Assembly: GCF_000091305.1 (NCBI RefSeq)
Contig: NC_013929.1
Span: 5,704,001-5,768,000, forward strand
Origin: Streptomyces scabiei 87.22
Lineage (GTDB): Bacteria; Actinomycetota; Actinomycetes; Streptomycetales; Streptomycetaceae
DNA length: 64,000 bases
Direction of reading: 5' to 3'
Each line of letters opens with the position of its first letter. Within the stretch, counting starts at the first letter, position 1. Positions 16,391 through 25,370 of this stretch are shown here, piece after piece. The notes under the pieces were generated by a model that saw nothing but the letters and a program-made list of their open reading frames with translations, searched no databases and was not told the DNA's origin. The position numbers were made by a program, and so were the translations under genes.

Positions 16391-17738
16391 TTCTAGTGGT
16401 CGTCGCAACACCCCAGCTCAAGGGGTGCGATGGACTTCGAGATTCGGGAAGAGCGGGGTAACTACGGCCGCAAGCCTCTGGCCCGCGAGCGGGAGGAATA
16501 CCTTCGGCTCGTGGATCTTGGGAAAAGCAACACGGAAGCCTGCCGGATCGTCGGGATCAACCGCCGCACCGGAACGCGATGGCGCTACGGCCGGCAGGCA
16601 TCCGGAAAGAAGAAGGCGTACGCGCCCATCGTCGACACGGGACTCCCGTGGGAGCCCCGTGAAGTAGTGCCGCCGCTGCCTGCGGAAGCGCTCGAACCGG
16701 TCGGCCCGTCCCGGTATCTGAGCGAGTCAGACCGCATCCACATCGCCGACCGGCTGCGGGAAAAGGCATCCATCCGGACGATCGCGGCCGAGCTGGGCCG
16801 CAGCCCCTCCACCATCAGCCGGGAGATCCGACGCAACCGCACCGTCCACCCGGCCGGCACCTGGTCCTACCGCCCGCACGCCGCCCAGCGCCGCGCGAAC
16901 AAGCGCAAGCCGCGGCCCAAGCCCGGCAGGATCGGGCAGAACCCAGAACTGCGTGACTTCATCCAGGACCACCTGACCCTGCGGTGGAGCCCGGAGCAGA
17001 TCTGCCACGCTCTGCGCAGGCGCTTCCCCGACCGGCCGGAGATGCACGTGGTCCACGAGACGATCTACCAGGCTCTCTACGTCCAGGGCCGCGGTGAGCT
17101 GAAGCGGGAACTGACCCGCGCGCTGCGGACGGGACGCGCGATGCGCCGGCCGCACCGGCAGGCAGCGAGCCGCAGGCAGCGGTTCCCGCACCCGATGGTC
17201 ATGATCAGCGAACGTCCCGCAGAAGCTGCCGACCGAGCCGTTCCCGGCCACTGGGAAGGCGACCTCATCGTCGGCAGCAACTCCCGCTCCGCCATCGCCA
17301 CCCTCGTCGAACGCAGCACCCGCTACCTGATGCTCGTCCATCTACCCCAAGGGCACGGAGCCGCCGCCGTCAACGCCGCGCTCGCGCAGACCGTCCAGAC
17401 GCTTCCACCACACCTGATGCGGTCCCTGACCTGGGACCAGGGAACAGAGATGGCCTACCACCGCCACTTCACCGTCACGACTGACATCCCGGTCTACTTC
17501 TGTGACCCGGCCAGCCCCTGGCAGCGCGGCTCGAACGAGAACACCAACGGCCTGCTGCGGCAGTACTTCCCCAAGGGCACCGACCTGTCCCGGCACACCC
17601 GCGAGGACCTGGACGCCGTCGCCGCCGAACTCAACAGCCGCCCACGCAAGACGCTCGGCTGGGAAACCCCAGCCGAGCGTCTGTCTAAACTGATCGCGGC
17701 TTGATCAACTCACCACGGTGTTGCATCGACCCCTGGAA
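16391..17738 (+). mobile_element. IS30-family insertion sequence, apparently intact
   Basis: A single transposase gene is bracketed by imperfect terminal inverted repeats: left GTGGTCGTCGCAACACC at 16396-16412 and right GGTGTTGCATCGACCCC at 17717-17733 (14 of 17 matching when inverted, with weaker extension to 16391 and 17738). I could not see a clear short target duplication. The element sits between the alpha/beta hydrolase and the primase-like gene. Confidence 0.8.
16430..17704 (+). CDS. IS30-family DDE transposase
   Basis: A 424-residue transposase. The N-terminal part has two HTH-like segments: NTEACRIVGINRRTGTRWRY near residue 35, and IRTIAAELGRSPSTISREIR near residue 120, the typical IS30 HTH. 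The catalytic domain has the first Asp in PGHWEGDLIVG, the second in LTWDQGTEMAYH and the Glu in RGSNENTNGLLRQYFPKGTD, so the DDE triad is complete. It ends with SRPRKTLGWETPAERL, the normal family C-terminus. No frameshift is apparent, so it is likely active. Confidence 0.95.
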   Translation: MDFEIREERGNYGRKPLAREREEYLRLVDLGKSNTEACRIVGINRRTGTRWRYGRQASGKKKAYAPIVDTGLPWEPREVVPPLPAEALEPVGPSRYLSESDRIHIADRLREKASIRTIAAELGRSPSTISREIRRNRTVHPAGTWSYRPHAAQRRANKRKPRPKPGRIGQNPELRDFIQDHLTLRWSPEQICHALRRRFPDRPEMHVVHETIYQALYVQGRGELKRELTRALRTGRAMRRPHRQAASRRQRFPHPMVMISERPAEAADRAVPGHWEGDLIVGSNSRSAIATLVERSTRYLMLVHLPQGHGAAAVNAALAQTVQTLPPHLMRSLTWDQGTEMAYHRHFTVTTDIPVYFCDPASPWQRGSNENTNGLLRQYFPKGTDLSRHTREDLDAVAAELNSRPRKTLGWETPAERLSKLIAA

Positions 17739-17776
17739 TTCGCCATCGCTCCGGGGCCCTTCCTCGTCGTCGTAGT

Positions 17777-17808
17777 GGTGACCCGACAGGTGACCCAGCG
17801 GGTGACCC
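17777..17808. repeat. Three GGTGACCC direct repeats at 12 bp spacing
   Basis: GGTGACCC occurs at 17777, 17789 and 17801 in the gap between the IS element and the primase-like gene. It may be a small binding-site array or a slippage product. Confidence 0.5.
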
Positions 17809-17936
17809 AACAGGGTTCTCACGCAAGCCATATGGCTCCCGGAAGCCTCAACTGTCCGCGGTGGGCGTGCCCTTGCTCCCCGCGCCGATCCCGAAGGCGG
17901 TCGTCACGCCCCGCATCTCACCGTCGGCGTGGAGAG

Positions 17937-18620
17937 TCAGCGACGTCCGTCCCTGCCGCACGCGTAGGCGAGCGGCGAGATCAGTTCCTCCGCGTCCGGC
18001 AGCCACCGGTTCGCCGGTGTGGGGCGCCGGGCCCACTGCACGGCCCCCCGCGACCCGTACCGCGTCGGCGGAGCCGCCACGTACTCGCCCTCGCCCAGCG
18101 CCTTGAGGTCGAGCGCCAGCGGCGACCAGCCCAACTTCCGTACGAGATCGGGGACCTTGACGGAGGCGCCGGGCAGCACGAAGAAGTGCATCCGGCGGTC
18201 CGGCGTCCAGGTCACCGGGCCGAGCGTCAGCTCCATGCGCTCCATGCGGGCCAGCGCCAGCAGACCGGCCGTCTCGGGCACGTCGATCGTGTCGAACGTG
18301 TGGCCGGTCGGCATCAGGATCGACGCGGTGGGCTGCTTCGACCACAGACGGCGTGCGACGGTCGCACTGCCGGTCGCCTGGGTCGCCCAGTCCTCGCGCG
18401 CCGGGTGCGCGCCGGGGGCGGCGCACACCGTGCTGCCGCAGGAGCAGTGCTGCACCCCGTCGACGGCTTCCAGCCACGTACCGGGGAACACGTCCCAGTG
18501 GCGCTCTTCGGCGTATCGAACGGCGGTGTCCAGCAGCGATTCGCCGCGCTGCTTCGGGATGTGGGCAGCTTCAGGGCCCGCGATGGTCTCTTCCACGATG
18601 AACACAACTCTAGCGGTCAT
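17937..18620 (-). CDS. Bifunctional DNA primase/polymerase N-terminal domain-like protein
   Basis: A 227-residue protein resembling the stand-alone prim-pol N-terminal domain proteins common in actinobacteria. Visible blocks include LDTAVRYAEERHWDVFPGTW, a Cys-rich HCSCGSTVCAAPGAHPA segment (possible metal site), WSKQPTASILMPTGHTFD and the C-terminal GEYVAAPPTRY. ATG 18620 opens a divergent arrangement with the HTH gene at 18925, a recurring pairing in Streptomyces. No helicase or full replication gene is nearby, so a role in replication of an element is unproven. Some members probably have lost catalytic activity. Confidence 0.72.
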   Translation of the reverse strand: MTARVVFIVEETIAGPEAAHIPKQRGESLLDTAVRYAEERHWDVFPGTWLEAVDGVQHCSCGSTVCAAPGAHPAREDWATQATGSATVARRLWSKQPTASILMPTGHTFDTIDVPETAGLLALARMERMELTLGPVTWTPDRRMHFFVLPGASVKVPDLVRKLGWSPLALDLKALGEGEYVAAPPTRYGSRGAVQWARRPTPANRWLPDAEELISPLAYACGRDGRR

Positions 18621-18924
18621 CAGGGGTTACGGAAATCACATGCGCGGGGGAGAGCATCGCCGATCGGCCCGGGGCGCATGGGCGCACGGGCGGGGGCGCG
18701 CGGGCGGGATCACGAAGTGAGCCGGGTAGCCACGTGTGGGGTACAGCATCCGTGTTTACCCCGGCAATCCTGGTATGTCTCGCATCTTCGGTATGTCGGC
18801 GGGGCATTGATCTTCGAGGCCGGATCCTTTCGCCAGATGGGTACACGTATGCGAGAGGAATCGGCCACTGAGGACACGTCAACTCGGTGCGTGGGCAAGG
18901 CACCACAGCCACAGGGGGTACGCC
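18621..18924. promoter_or_regulatory. Divergent promoter region with GGTATGTC direct repeats
   Basis: The 304 bp between the primase-like and HTH genes contain GGTATGTC at 18772 and 18790 (18 bp apart) in a less GC-rich segment. These are candidate operators for the HTH protein or part of the divergent promoters. No gene is seen. Confidence 0.4.
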
Positions 18925-20307
18925 ATGGCCGCAAGGCCGCTCGTCGCCAGGCAGCCGAACGAACGACTGCAGGCGCTCATCCAGGAAGCGGGCTGTTCCA
19001 ACGCGGGACTGGCCCGGCGGGTCAACATGTGCGGCGCGGAGCACGGCCTGGATCTCCGTTACGACAAGACGTCCGTGGCCCGCTGGCTGCGGGGACAGCA
19101 GCCGAGGGGCCGGGCGCCCGCGATCATCGCCGAGGCCCTCGGCCGCAAACTGGGCCGGACGGTCACGATCGACGAGATCGGCATGGCCAACGGCAAGAAC
19201 CTCGCGTCCGGGGTCGGTCTGCAGTTCTCGCCGACGGTGCTCGGGGCGATCGAGCAGGTCTGCGAGTTGTGGCGCAGTGACGTGGGGCGGCGGGACTTCC
19301 TCTCCGGCTCGTCCGTCGCCGCCTCCGCGCTCGTCGAGCCCAGCCGGGACTGGCTGATCTCCGCACCGGACGCCCAGGTCGCCCGCACGGCGGGCCCCCG
19401 CGTGGGGTCGGCCGACGTGGACGCCGTGCGCGCGATGACACAGGCGCTCGTCGACCTCGACCACCAGTACGGCAGCGGGCACGTACGGCCGGTCGTCGTG
19501 CACTATCTGAACAGCGTCGTCTCGGGGTTGCTCGCCGGCTCCTACCGGGAGGCGGTGGGGCGGGAGCTGTTCGCCGCGGTCGCCCGACTGACCGAACTCG
19601 CCGGGTACATGGCGGTCGACACCGGTCAACCCGGCCTCGCCCAGCGGTACTACATCCAGGCGCTCCGCCTCGCCCAGGCCGCCGGCGACCGGGCCTACGG
19701 CGGTTACGTCCTGGCCGCCTCCATGAGCCACCTCGCCGCGCAGCTCGGAAACCCGCGGGAGATCGCGCAGTTGGCGCGCGCGGCGCAGGAGGGGGCGCGG
19801 GGGCGGGCCACTCCGCGTGCGGAGTCGATGTTCCACGCCGCGGAGGCGCGCGGGCACGCGCTGATGGGCGAGGCGCGCGCCGCGCAGGCCGCGGCGGGGC
19901 GCGCCGTCGAGGCACTGGAGGGCGCGGACCCCTCCGCCGGGGACGACCCGGTGTGGATCAGGCACTTCGACGAGGCTTATCTCGCCGACGAGTTGGCGCA
20001 CTGCCACCGGGATCTGGGGCAGCCGGAGGCGGCCGCCCGGCGGGCCGAGGAGTCGTTGGCCAGACATCCGGAGTCACGGGCCCGGCGGCGGGCGATCGGC
20101 TATGTGCTCCTCGCCACGGCGCAGGTGCAGCAGCGGGAGATCGAACAGGCCTGTCACACGGGGATGAAGGCCGTGGAACTGCTGGGGTCGCTGCGCTCGA
20201 ACCGCGGGGCGGAGTACCTGGACGAGTTCCAGCAGCGGCTGGAGCCGTTCCGGGAGGAGGCGGTGGTCAGGGAGTTCGGGGCGCGGATGGACCTGCAGGC
20301 GGCGTAG
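18925..20307 (+). CDS. HTH regulator with TPR-like C-terminus (NsdA-like class)
   Basis: A 460-residue regulator. The N-terminal ~85 residues form an HTH-type region (ERLQALIQEAGCSNAGLARR and KTSVARWLRGQQPRGRAPAI). A linker containing RRDFLSGSSVAASAL is followed by helical repeats from about residue 170, including YYIQALRLAQAAGDRAYGGY, LGNPREIAQLARAAQEGARG and LGQPEAAARRAEESLARHP, typical of TPR modules that bind peptides or partners. This architecture is used by Streptomyces developmental regulators such as NsdA; direct orthology is not claimed. ATG 18925 has AGGGGG upstream. Confidence 0.82.
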   Translation: MAARPLVARQPNERLQALIQEAGCSNAGLARRVNMCGAEHGLDLRYDKTSVARWLRGQQPRGRAPAIIAEALGRKLGRTVTIDEIGMANGKNLASGVGLQFSPTVLGAIEQVCELWRSDVGRRDFLSGSSVAASALVEPSRDWLISAPDAQVARTAGPRVGSADVDAVRAMTQALVDLDHQYGSGHVRPVVVHYLNSVVSGLLAGSYREAVGRELFAAVARLTELAGYMAVDTGQPGLAQRYYIQALRLAQAAGDRAYGGYVLAASMSHLAAQLGNPREIAQLARAAQEGARGRATPRAESMFHAAEARGHALMGEARAAQAAAGRAVEALEGADPSAGDDPVWIRHFDEAYLADELAHCHRDLGQPEAAARRAEESLARHPESRARRRAIGYVLLATAQVQQREIEQACHTGMKAVELLGSLRSNRGAEYLDEFQQRLEPFREEAVVREFGARMDLQAA

Positions 20308-20337
20308 AGCGCCGCGGACGGGGTACTGGGACGGCTC

Positions 20338-20353
20338 GCGCGGTTTACCGCGC
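20338..20353 (+). terminator. Hairpin after the HTH/TPR regulator
   Basis: Arms GCGCGGT and ACCGCGC surround a two-base TT loop 30 bp after the stop codon, a compact terminator-like hairpin. Confidence 0.5.
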
Positions 20354-20464
20354 CCCGGCGGAGGCTGCGGCCCCTCGTCGGGGCGCGGGTGGTGCAAGGG
20401 CTGTCATCCGGAACCGGTAGCGTGAGCCGACGATTCCGCAAGTCCCCCATTCGTAGGAGTCCCG

Positions 20465-22138
20465 GTGACGCAGAGTGGACAGGGCGAGGAGCCCTCGGCG
20501 CGTACCGCGCGCGAAGGCATCGTGCTGCCCTCGGACGGTGGGGCCCCGCTCCATCCGAGCGATCTGCCACCGGCGCCGCTGCCGCCGTCCCCGCCCCGGC
20601 CGTGGGACCACCGCGAGCCGTGGGACCAGCGCGAGCCATGGGACCAGCGCGAGCCATGGGGCTCCGGGGAGCCCGCCGCGCCCGCCGACCCCTACAGCGG
20701 CGCGCCGTCGGCGCCGGCCGCTCCGGAGTGGGGCGGCCAGGGGAGCCAGAGCGCGTACGACGCGTACGGCGCGTACGGGGCCCAGACCGCGTACGGCACC
20801 CAGGGCGGGACGCCGCTGCCGCCCGAGGGTCCCCAGGGGCACGCGTACGGCCTCGGGGGGTACGACGGAGTGGGCTCGGGCGCGCCCCTGCCGCCGGTCG
20901 CCGGTGAGGTGGCGATGCCGCAGGCACCCATGGACGAGGGGGCCACCCAGTACCTGCCGCCCGTGCCGGCCGCCGGCGCCGTGCCGATGGACGAGAGGGC
21001 CACGCAGTACATACCGCCGGTGGCCGCGCACCCGCCCGCCGCGGAGGCCGCCACGCAGTTCCTGCCCCCGGTCGGGCCGGGCGCGCTGCCCCCGGAGGCG
21101 TCGGCCGACGCGACGGCGTACCTCGGCCGGGTCCCGGACCACGGCGCCGGGCCGATGCCGCCCGCCGGCCACCCCGGACAGCCCCCGCACGCGATGCCCG
21201 GCGGGAATCCGGACGCCCAGCCGACGCAGTTCATACCGCCGGTCGCCGCGCAGACGCCCGCCCCGCCGCAGTCGTACGGCGCGCCGGGGCAGCAGCGGGC
21301 GCAACAGCGCCGGCAGCCCCCGCAGCAGCCCGACGTGTTCGACAGTCTCTTCCGCAGCGACGCGGGGACCGCGGGTGTCTCCGGGGCCACCCAGCAGTTG
21401 CCGAAGATCGACCCCGCGCAGCCGCCGCAGGGCCCGAGCGGTCACGGCGGCCACGGCGGCCACACCGGGCGGTCGTCCTCCGCGAGACGGGAGAGCGGCG
21501 GCGCGGGGGGCGGCCGGACGAAGTCCAGGGCGCCGCTCATCGCGCTCGTCGGGGTGGGGATCGCGGTGCTCGGCATAGGCGCGGGCGCGCTGATGGCCGG
21601 CTCGGGGGACAAGGAGTCGCCGAGCGCCAACACGCCGGTGGCGGCGACCGGGGAGCCCGAGGAGTCGAAGGCGCCGGCCGACCCGGCGAAGGCACAGGCG
21701 GTCGCGCTGGACAAGCTGCTGGCGGACAGCGGCAACAGCCGCAACAGCGTGATCAAGGCCGTCGGGAACATCAGGACCTGCACGAACCTGGGGCAGGCCG
21801 CCACCGACCTGCGGGACGCGGCCGGGCAGCGCAACGAGCTGGTCACCCGGCTCGGCGAACTGTCCGTCGACAAGCTGCCCGACCACGAGGCCCTCACCGC
21901 CTCGCTCACCAAGGCATGGCAGGCGTCCGCCTCCGCCGACGACCACTACGCCGCGTGGGCCGACCAGACCGCCGGCAAGAAGGGCTGCCGCAAGGGCCAG
22001 GCCCGCCCCACCGGCCAGACCCAGGCCGGCAACGTGGCCAGCGGTACCGCCAGCGCGGAGAAGGCCAAGGCCGCGAAGCTCTGGAACACGATCGCCACGA
22101 AGTACGGCCTGACCCAGCGCCAGGCGGTCCAGCTGTAA
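20465..22138 (+). CDS. Proline-rich disordered membrane-anchored protein
   Basis: A 557-residue protein. Residues 1-350 are low complexity, rich in Pro, Gly, Ala and Tyr, with WDQREP repeats and four ATQYLPPV/ATQYIPPV/ATQFLPPV/PTQFIPPV motifs. One transmembrane segment (about 356-378, IALVGVGIAVLGIGAGALMA) is followed by a ~175-residue exposed domain with two conserved-looking Cys (RTCTNLG, GKKGCRKGQ) that could form a disulfide. The topology suggests a cytoplasmic disordered tail and an extracellular C-terminus. GTG 20465 follows AGGAG. The TQ-containing repeats resemble substrate motifs seen in kinase or FHA partner proteins, but no function is known. Confidence 0.75.
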   Translation: MTQSGQGEEPSARTAREGIVLPSDGGAPLHPSDLPPAPLPPSPPRPWDHREPWDQREPWDQREPWGSGEPAAPADPYSGAPSAPAAPEWGGQGSQSAYDAYGAYGAQTAYGTQGGTPLPPEGPQGHAYGLGGYDGVGSGAPLPPVAGEVAMPQAPMDEGATQYLPPVPAAGAVPMDERATQYIPPVAAHPPAAEAATQFLPPVGPGALPPEASADATAYLGRVPDHGAGPMPPAGHPGQPPHAMPGGNPDAQPTQFIPPVAAQTPAPPQSYGAPGQQRAQQRRQPPQQPDVFDSLFRSDAGTAGVSGATQQLPKIDPAQPPQGPSGHGGHGGHTGRSSSARRESGGAGGGRTKSRAPLIALVGVGIAVLGIGAGALMAGSGDKESPSANTPVAATGEPEESKAPADPAKAQAVALDKLLADSGNSRNSVIKAVGNIRTCTNLGQAATDLRDAAGQRNELVTRLGELSVDKLPDHEALTASLTKAWQASASADDHYAAWADQTAGKKGCRKGQARPTGQTQAGNVASGTASAEKAKAAKLWNTIATKYGLTQRQAVQL

Positions 22139-22153
22139 CGACGCGCCCCGGCC

Positions 22154-22176
22154 GGCCGGCGGTCCGTTCGCCGGCC
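22154..22176. terminator. Bidirectional terminator between convergent genes
   Basis: Perfect arms GGCCGGCG and CGCCGGCC with a 7-base loop sit in the 55 bp gap between the membrane protein and the substrate-binding lipoprotein gene. Confidence 0.65.
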
Positions 22177-22193
22177 CGAACCGGCCGGTCCGC

Positions 22194-23498
22194 TCAGCCC
22201 TCCGCCTCCACCAGGGTCTTCTCCACGTTCACGAAGTCCTGGCGGGCGGCGACCAGCCGGCCCTTGCGGACCACCTGGAAGGTGACGTCGGGGTTGACGA
22301 GGCGGGGGAAGCCGGCGGAGGCGATGAGGTCCTCGAAGCGCCATCGCAGGGGCGGCGTGAGACCGCCCGTGCCGACCTCCAGACCGTCGTCGAGGACGTG
22401 ACGGACCGTCTGGGCGGTGACCTCGCCGTCGCCGATCTTCTCCAGGACGGTCCGCAGGACGGTGTACGCGATCCACGTGGTCTGCACGCCCGGGTCCGCC
22501 GGGTCGATCCGGTTGTCGTCGAAGGCGTGCTCCCGGATCACGCGCTTCATCCGTTCCCACCGCTTGTCGGTCTCCACCGGGTACCAGCCGGTGACGTACG
22601 CCCCCTCGTACGGCCCCGACCTGCCACCGGTCGCGTCGATCACCGTCTGGTCGACGCTGCCGAGCACGGTCCCGGTGCGGACGGACGGGTAGTCCGCGCG
22701 GTCCCGGCGGAAGGAGTCCATGAAGGTGAAGGTGCGGTCGCCGAGGGCCGGGACCACACACCCCCGCGCGGCCGGATCGGCGGCGGCCCGCCGCAGCGCC
22801 TCCCGTGCGTGCCCGCCGTACTCGGTGGCGTCCTCGGCCGCCAGCTGGTCCTCGGACCCCTTGTGACCCCCGGAGCGCAGCCCCGAGTCCAGCAGCAGGG
22901 GCAGCTGGTCACCGGCGATCGAGTCGGGGCGTACGAGGGCGACCGGGCCGCACGTCTTGGCGAGCTGCTCGCCGAGGCCCGCCATCAGCGCGGCCTGGCC
23001 GCCGTTGACCGGGTAGGACAGCGCGCTGGCGAACTCGTCGTCGGTGACGCCGTAGCCGCCGATGTAGGGGATGCCCGCGGACTCCAGCGGGGCGAGGTAG
23101 GAACGGCCGTGCTGGCTGTAGGACCCGACGACGGCGACGACGTTCGCGTCGGCGGCGCGGCGGGCGCACTTCGCGGCGGTCACGGTCTCGTTGTGGTCGT
23201 TGCAGGTGAGGACCCTCAGCTCGCGGCCGTTGATGCCGCCGTTGGCGTTGACCCAGCGGGCGTACGCCTTCGCCATCGCGGGCATGCCGGGCTTGTTGGT
23301 GGCGGCCGTCTTCTCGGGGGCCCAGGTCATGACGGTGACGGGGCCGTCCCCGGTACCCCCCGTGGTACCAGGGACGACCCCGCACCCGGCGACGAGCGAC
23401 GCGCACGCCGCCAGCGTGGTGGCCCTGACCAGGAGTGTGGCGAGCCCTGGAGGGAGGTGGGTCAGCAGAGGGATCCGTCGTGCCCGGAAGCCAGTCAT
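22194..23498 (-). CDS. Leu/Ile/Val-type substrate-binding lipoprotein
   Basis: A 434-residue periplasmic-binding-protein type I fold protein (Peripla_BP_6/LivK family). It starts with a signal sequence and lipobox LVAGC, making Cys39 the lipid anchor. The mature protein begins with a TG-rich linker, then VTVMTWAPEKTAATNKPGMP, AKAYARWVNANGGINGREL, and VVAVVGSYSQHGRSYLAPLE. No ABC permease or ATPase is adjacent, so it is an orphan binding protein, perhaps a sensor or a component of a transporter encoded elsewhere. ATG 23498 was chosen because it immediately precedes the signal peptide; longer frames upstream lack a signal. Ligand unknown. Confidence 0.83.
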   Translation of the reverse strand: MTGFRARRIPLLTHLPPGLATLLVRATTLAACASLVAGCGVVPGTTGGTGDGPVTVMTWAPEKTAATNKPGMPAMAKAYARWVNANGGINGRELRVLTCNDHNETVTAAKCARRAADANVVAVVGSYSQHGRSYLAPLESAGIPYIGGYGVTDDEFASALSYPVNGGQAALMAGLGEQLAKTCGPVALVRPDSIAGDQLPLLLDSGLRSGGHKGSEDQLAAEDATEYGGHAREALRRAAADPAARGCVVPALGDRTFTFMDSFRRDRADYPSVRTGTVLGSVDQTVIDATGGRSGPYEGAYVTGWYPVETDKRWERMKRVIREHAFDDNRIDPADPGVQTTWIAYTVLRTVLEKIGDGEVTAQTVRHVLDDGLEVGTGGLTPPLRWRFEDLIASAGFPRLVNPDVTFQVVRKGRLVAARQDFVNVEKTLVEAEG

Positions 23499-23626
23499 GA
23501 CTCCGCACGATTCCGTCACATCGCCAACCCGGGCGTCACGGAGGGGCAACATGAGGTGACCGGGAGGTGAATTGCGAAGAGCTACGATCGTATTTTCCTG
23601 AGGTCGCAGAGAGGAACGCAGGATCG

Positions 23627-24127
23627 ATGACCGTCCAAGGCTCGGAGACCCCTTCCCGTCGCGGGCGTCGCTCATCCACCATGGGCGACATGCCACTGAA
23701 CGACATGCCGTGGTGGCGCTGGCGCAGCAATGTGCGCTCCGCGCTGCACATGCTCTCCGACCCCGGGTTCCAGCGAGACGTCTGGCTGGCCGGCGTCGAC
23801 GGGTACGGGGACGTCACCGACGCCGTGTACCGCCTGGTGGAGGACACCTGGCTGGACAACTGGTCCGCCGAGAAGTACGTCGGCACGATCTTCCGTGACG
23901 CCCAGGAGGCGGCCCTCGTCGACACCGCCGTGCTGCGCGTGCTGCGGATCATGCACCAGGTCGGCCCGGACGCGCCCGTCTCCGCCTACCTCGACCACGA
24001 CGCCTGGCCCGAGGCCGTGCGGGCCGCCCGTGAGGCCCACGTACGCCTCTCGGCGAGCGACGGCGAGGACCCGGACACGGCGCCGCGCACCCTCGAGGTG
24101 CTGCGGATCATGACGCGGGCGGCGTAG
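23627..24127 (+). CDS. Conserved hypothetical protein
   Basis: A 166-residue protein with no domain I recognise. After a short basic tail (SRRGRRSSTMGD) it contains MPLNDMPWWRWRSNVRSAL, then an acidic, helical body ending EVLRIMTRAA. Trp-rich WWRWR followed by amphipathic helices suggests a soluble helical protein. ATG 23627 follows AGGA. An alternative start is the internal Met of MPLNDMPWW at 23690. It is divergent from the binding-protein gene and 132 bp upstream of purU on the same strand. Confidence 0.65.
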   Translation: MTVQGSETPSRRGRRSSTMGDMPLNDMPWWRWRSNVRSALHMLSDPGFQRDVWLAGVDGYGDVTDAVYRLVEDTWLDNWSAEKYVGTIFRDAQEAALVDTAVLRVLRIMHQVGPDAPVSAYLDHDAWPEAVRAAREAHVRLSASDGEDPDTAPRTLEVLRIMTRAA

Positions 24128-24259
24128 GACCGGCGGGACGTCGTCGGCGGGTGCCGCGAACGGGGCGCCGGAACGGGTCTCGCGGGCGGGTGTCGTGGGC
24201 GGGGTCCGGTCCTCGGGACGGTTGCCGGTACGGGTACGCCATATGGGACCCTGTCGGGC

Positions 24260-25141
24260 ATGAACGAGCAGTCCACCCGAGCCGCGGCCCCCGCCGACCA
24301 GTACGTCCTCACCCTCGCCTGCCCCGACAAGCCGGGCATCGTGCACGCCGTGTCGAGCTACCTCTTCATGACCGGCGGCAACATCGAGGACAGCCAGCAG
24401 TTCGGCGACCACGACACGGGACTGTTCTTCATGCGCGTCCACTTCTCGGCGGAGGCGCCGGTGAACGTGGAGAAGCTGCGGGCCAGCTTCGCGGCGATCG
24501 GTGACTCCTTCCGGATGGACTGGCAGATCAACCGGGCCGACGAGAAGATGCGCGTCGTCCTGATGGTCAGCAGGTTCGGGCACTGCCTGAACGACCTGCT
24601 CTTCCGGGCCAGCATCGGGGCGCTGCCGGTGGAGATCGCGGCCGTGGTCTCCAACCACACCGACTTCGCCGAGTTGGTGAGGTCGTACGACATCCCGTTC
24701 CACCACGTTCCGGTCACCAAGGACACCAAGGCGCAGGCCGAGGCCCGGATACTGGAGATCGTGCGCGAGGAGAACGTCGAGCTGGTCGTGCTGGCCCGCT
24801 ACATGCAGGTCCTCTCCGACGACCTCTGCAAGCAGCTCAGCGGCCGCATCATCAACATCCACCACTCCTTCCTGCCGAGCTTCAAGGGCGCGAAGCCGTA
24901 CCACCAGGCGCACGCGCGGGGTGTGAAGCTGATCGGGGCGACGGCGCACTATGTCACCGCCGACCTCGACGAGGGGCCGATCATCGAGCAGGAGGTCGAG
25001 CGGGTGGGGCACGGGGTGACGCCCGAGGGACTGGTCGCGGTCGGGCGGGACGTGGAGTGCCAGGCGCTGGCGCGGGCGGTCAAGTGGCACGCGGAGCGGC
25101 GGATCCTGATGAACGGGCGGCGGACGGTCGTCTTCGCGTAG
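24260..25141 (+). CDS. purU: Formyltetrahydrofolate deformylase
   Basis: A 293-residue enzyme that hydrolyses 10-formyl-THF to THF and formate, balancing one-carbon pools and supplying formate for PurT-type purine synthesis. An N-terminal ACT domain (YVLTLACPDKPGIVHAVSSY, GGNIEDSQQF) precedes the formyltransferase-fold catalytic domain, with FGHCLNDLLFR, IPFHHVPVTKDTK, and the catalytic Asn-His-Asp set in INIHHSFLPSFKGAKPYHQA and ATAHYVTADLDEGPIIEQ. Length and motif order are full. It stands alone. Confidence 0.96.
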   Translation: MNEQSTRAAAPADQYVLTLACPDKPGIVHAVSSYLFMTGGNIEDSQQFGDHDTGLFFMRVHFSAEAPVNVEKLRASFAAIGDSFRMDWQINRADEKMRVVLMVSRFGHCLNDLLFRASIGALPVEIAAVVSNHTDFAELVRSYDIPFHHVPVTKDTKAQAEARILEIVREENVELVVLARYMQVLSDDLCKQLSGRIINIHHSFLPSFKGAKPYHQAHARGVKLIGATAHYVTADLDEGPIIEQEVERVGHGVTPEGLVAVGRDVECQALARAVKWHAERRILMNGRRTVVFA

Positions 25142-25195
25142 AGGCTCCGCCGGGCGGGGGGCGCCTTGTCGCTCGGGGGTGACTGCGGTTCTGCG

Positions 25196-25341
25196 TGTGC
25201 GTGTGCGGGTGCGTAGAGGCTGGTCGCGCAGTTCCCCGCGCCCCTGAATGGGCTGCGCCCGATTCAGGCTGTCTTCGGGTGCGGGTTGTGTGGGGTTGCT
25301 CGCGCAGTTCCCCGCGCCCCTGACGGGGCGCCCCCCTGACG
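25196..25341. repeat. REP-like intergenic repeats, copies 2 and 3
   Basis: Two copies of GCGCAGTTCCCCGCGCCCCT occur at about 25225-25244 and 25302-25321, each preceded by a GTGCGGGT-containing lead. They fill the 230 bp gap between purU and the anti-sigma gene. The family also appears near 1.27 kb and 35.38 kb in this window. No gene is present in the gap. Confidence 0.7.
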
Positions 25342-25370
25342 GGGCGCGGCCCGGCTTTCTTCGTCTTCCT

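Noticed and set aside
16355..17937. Integrative element or prophage around the IS30 copy and primase-like gene
   Set aside because: No integrase, attachment site or tRNA was seen; the primase-like/HTH pair is a common chromosomal arrangement in Streptomyces.
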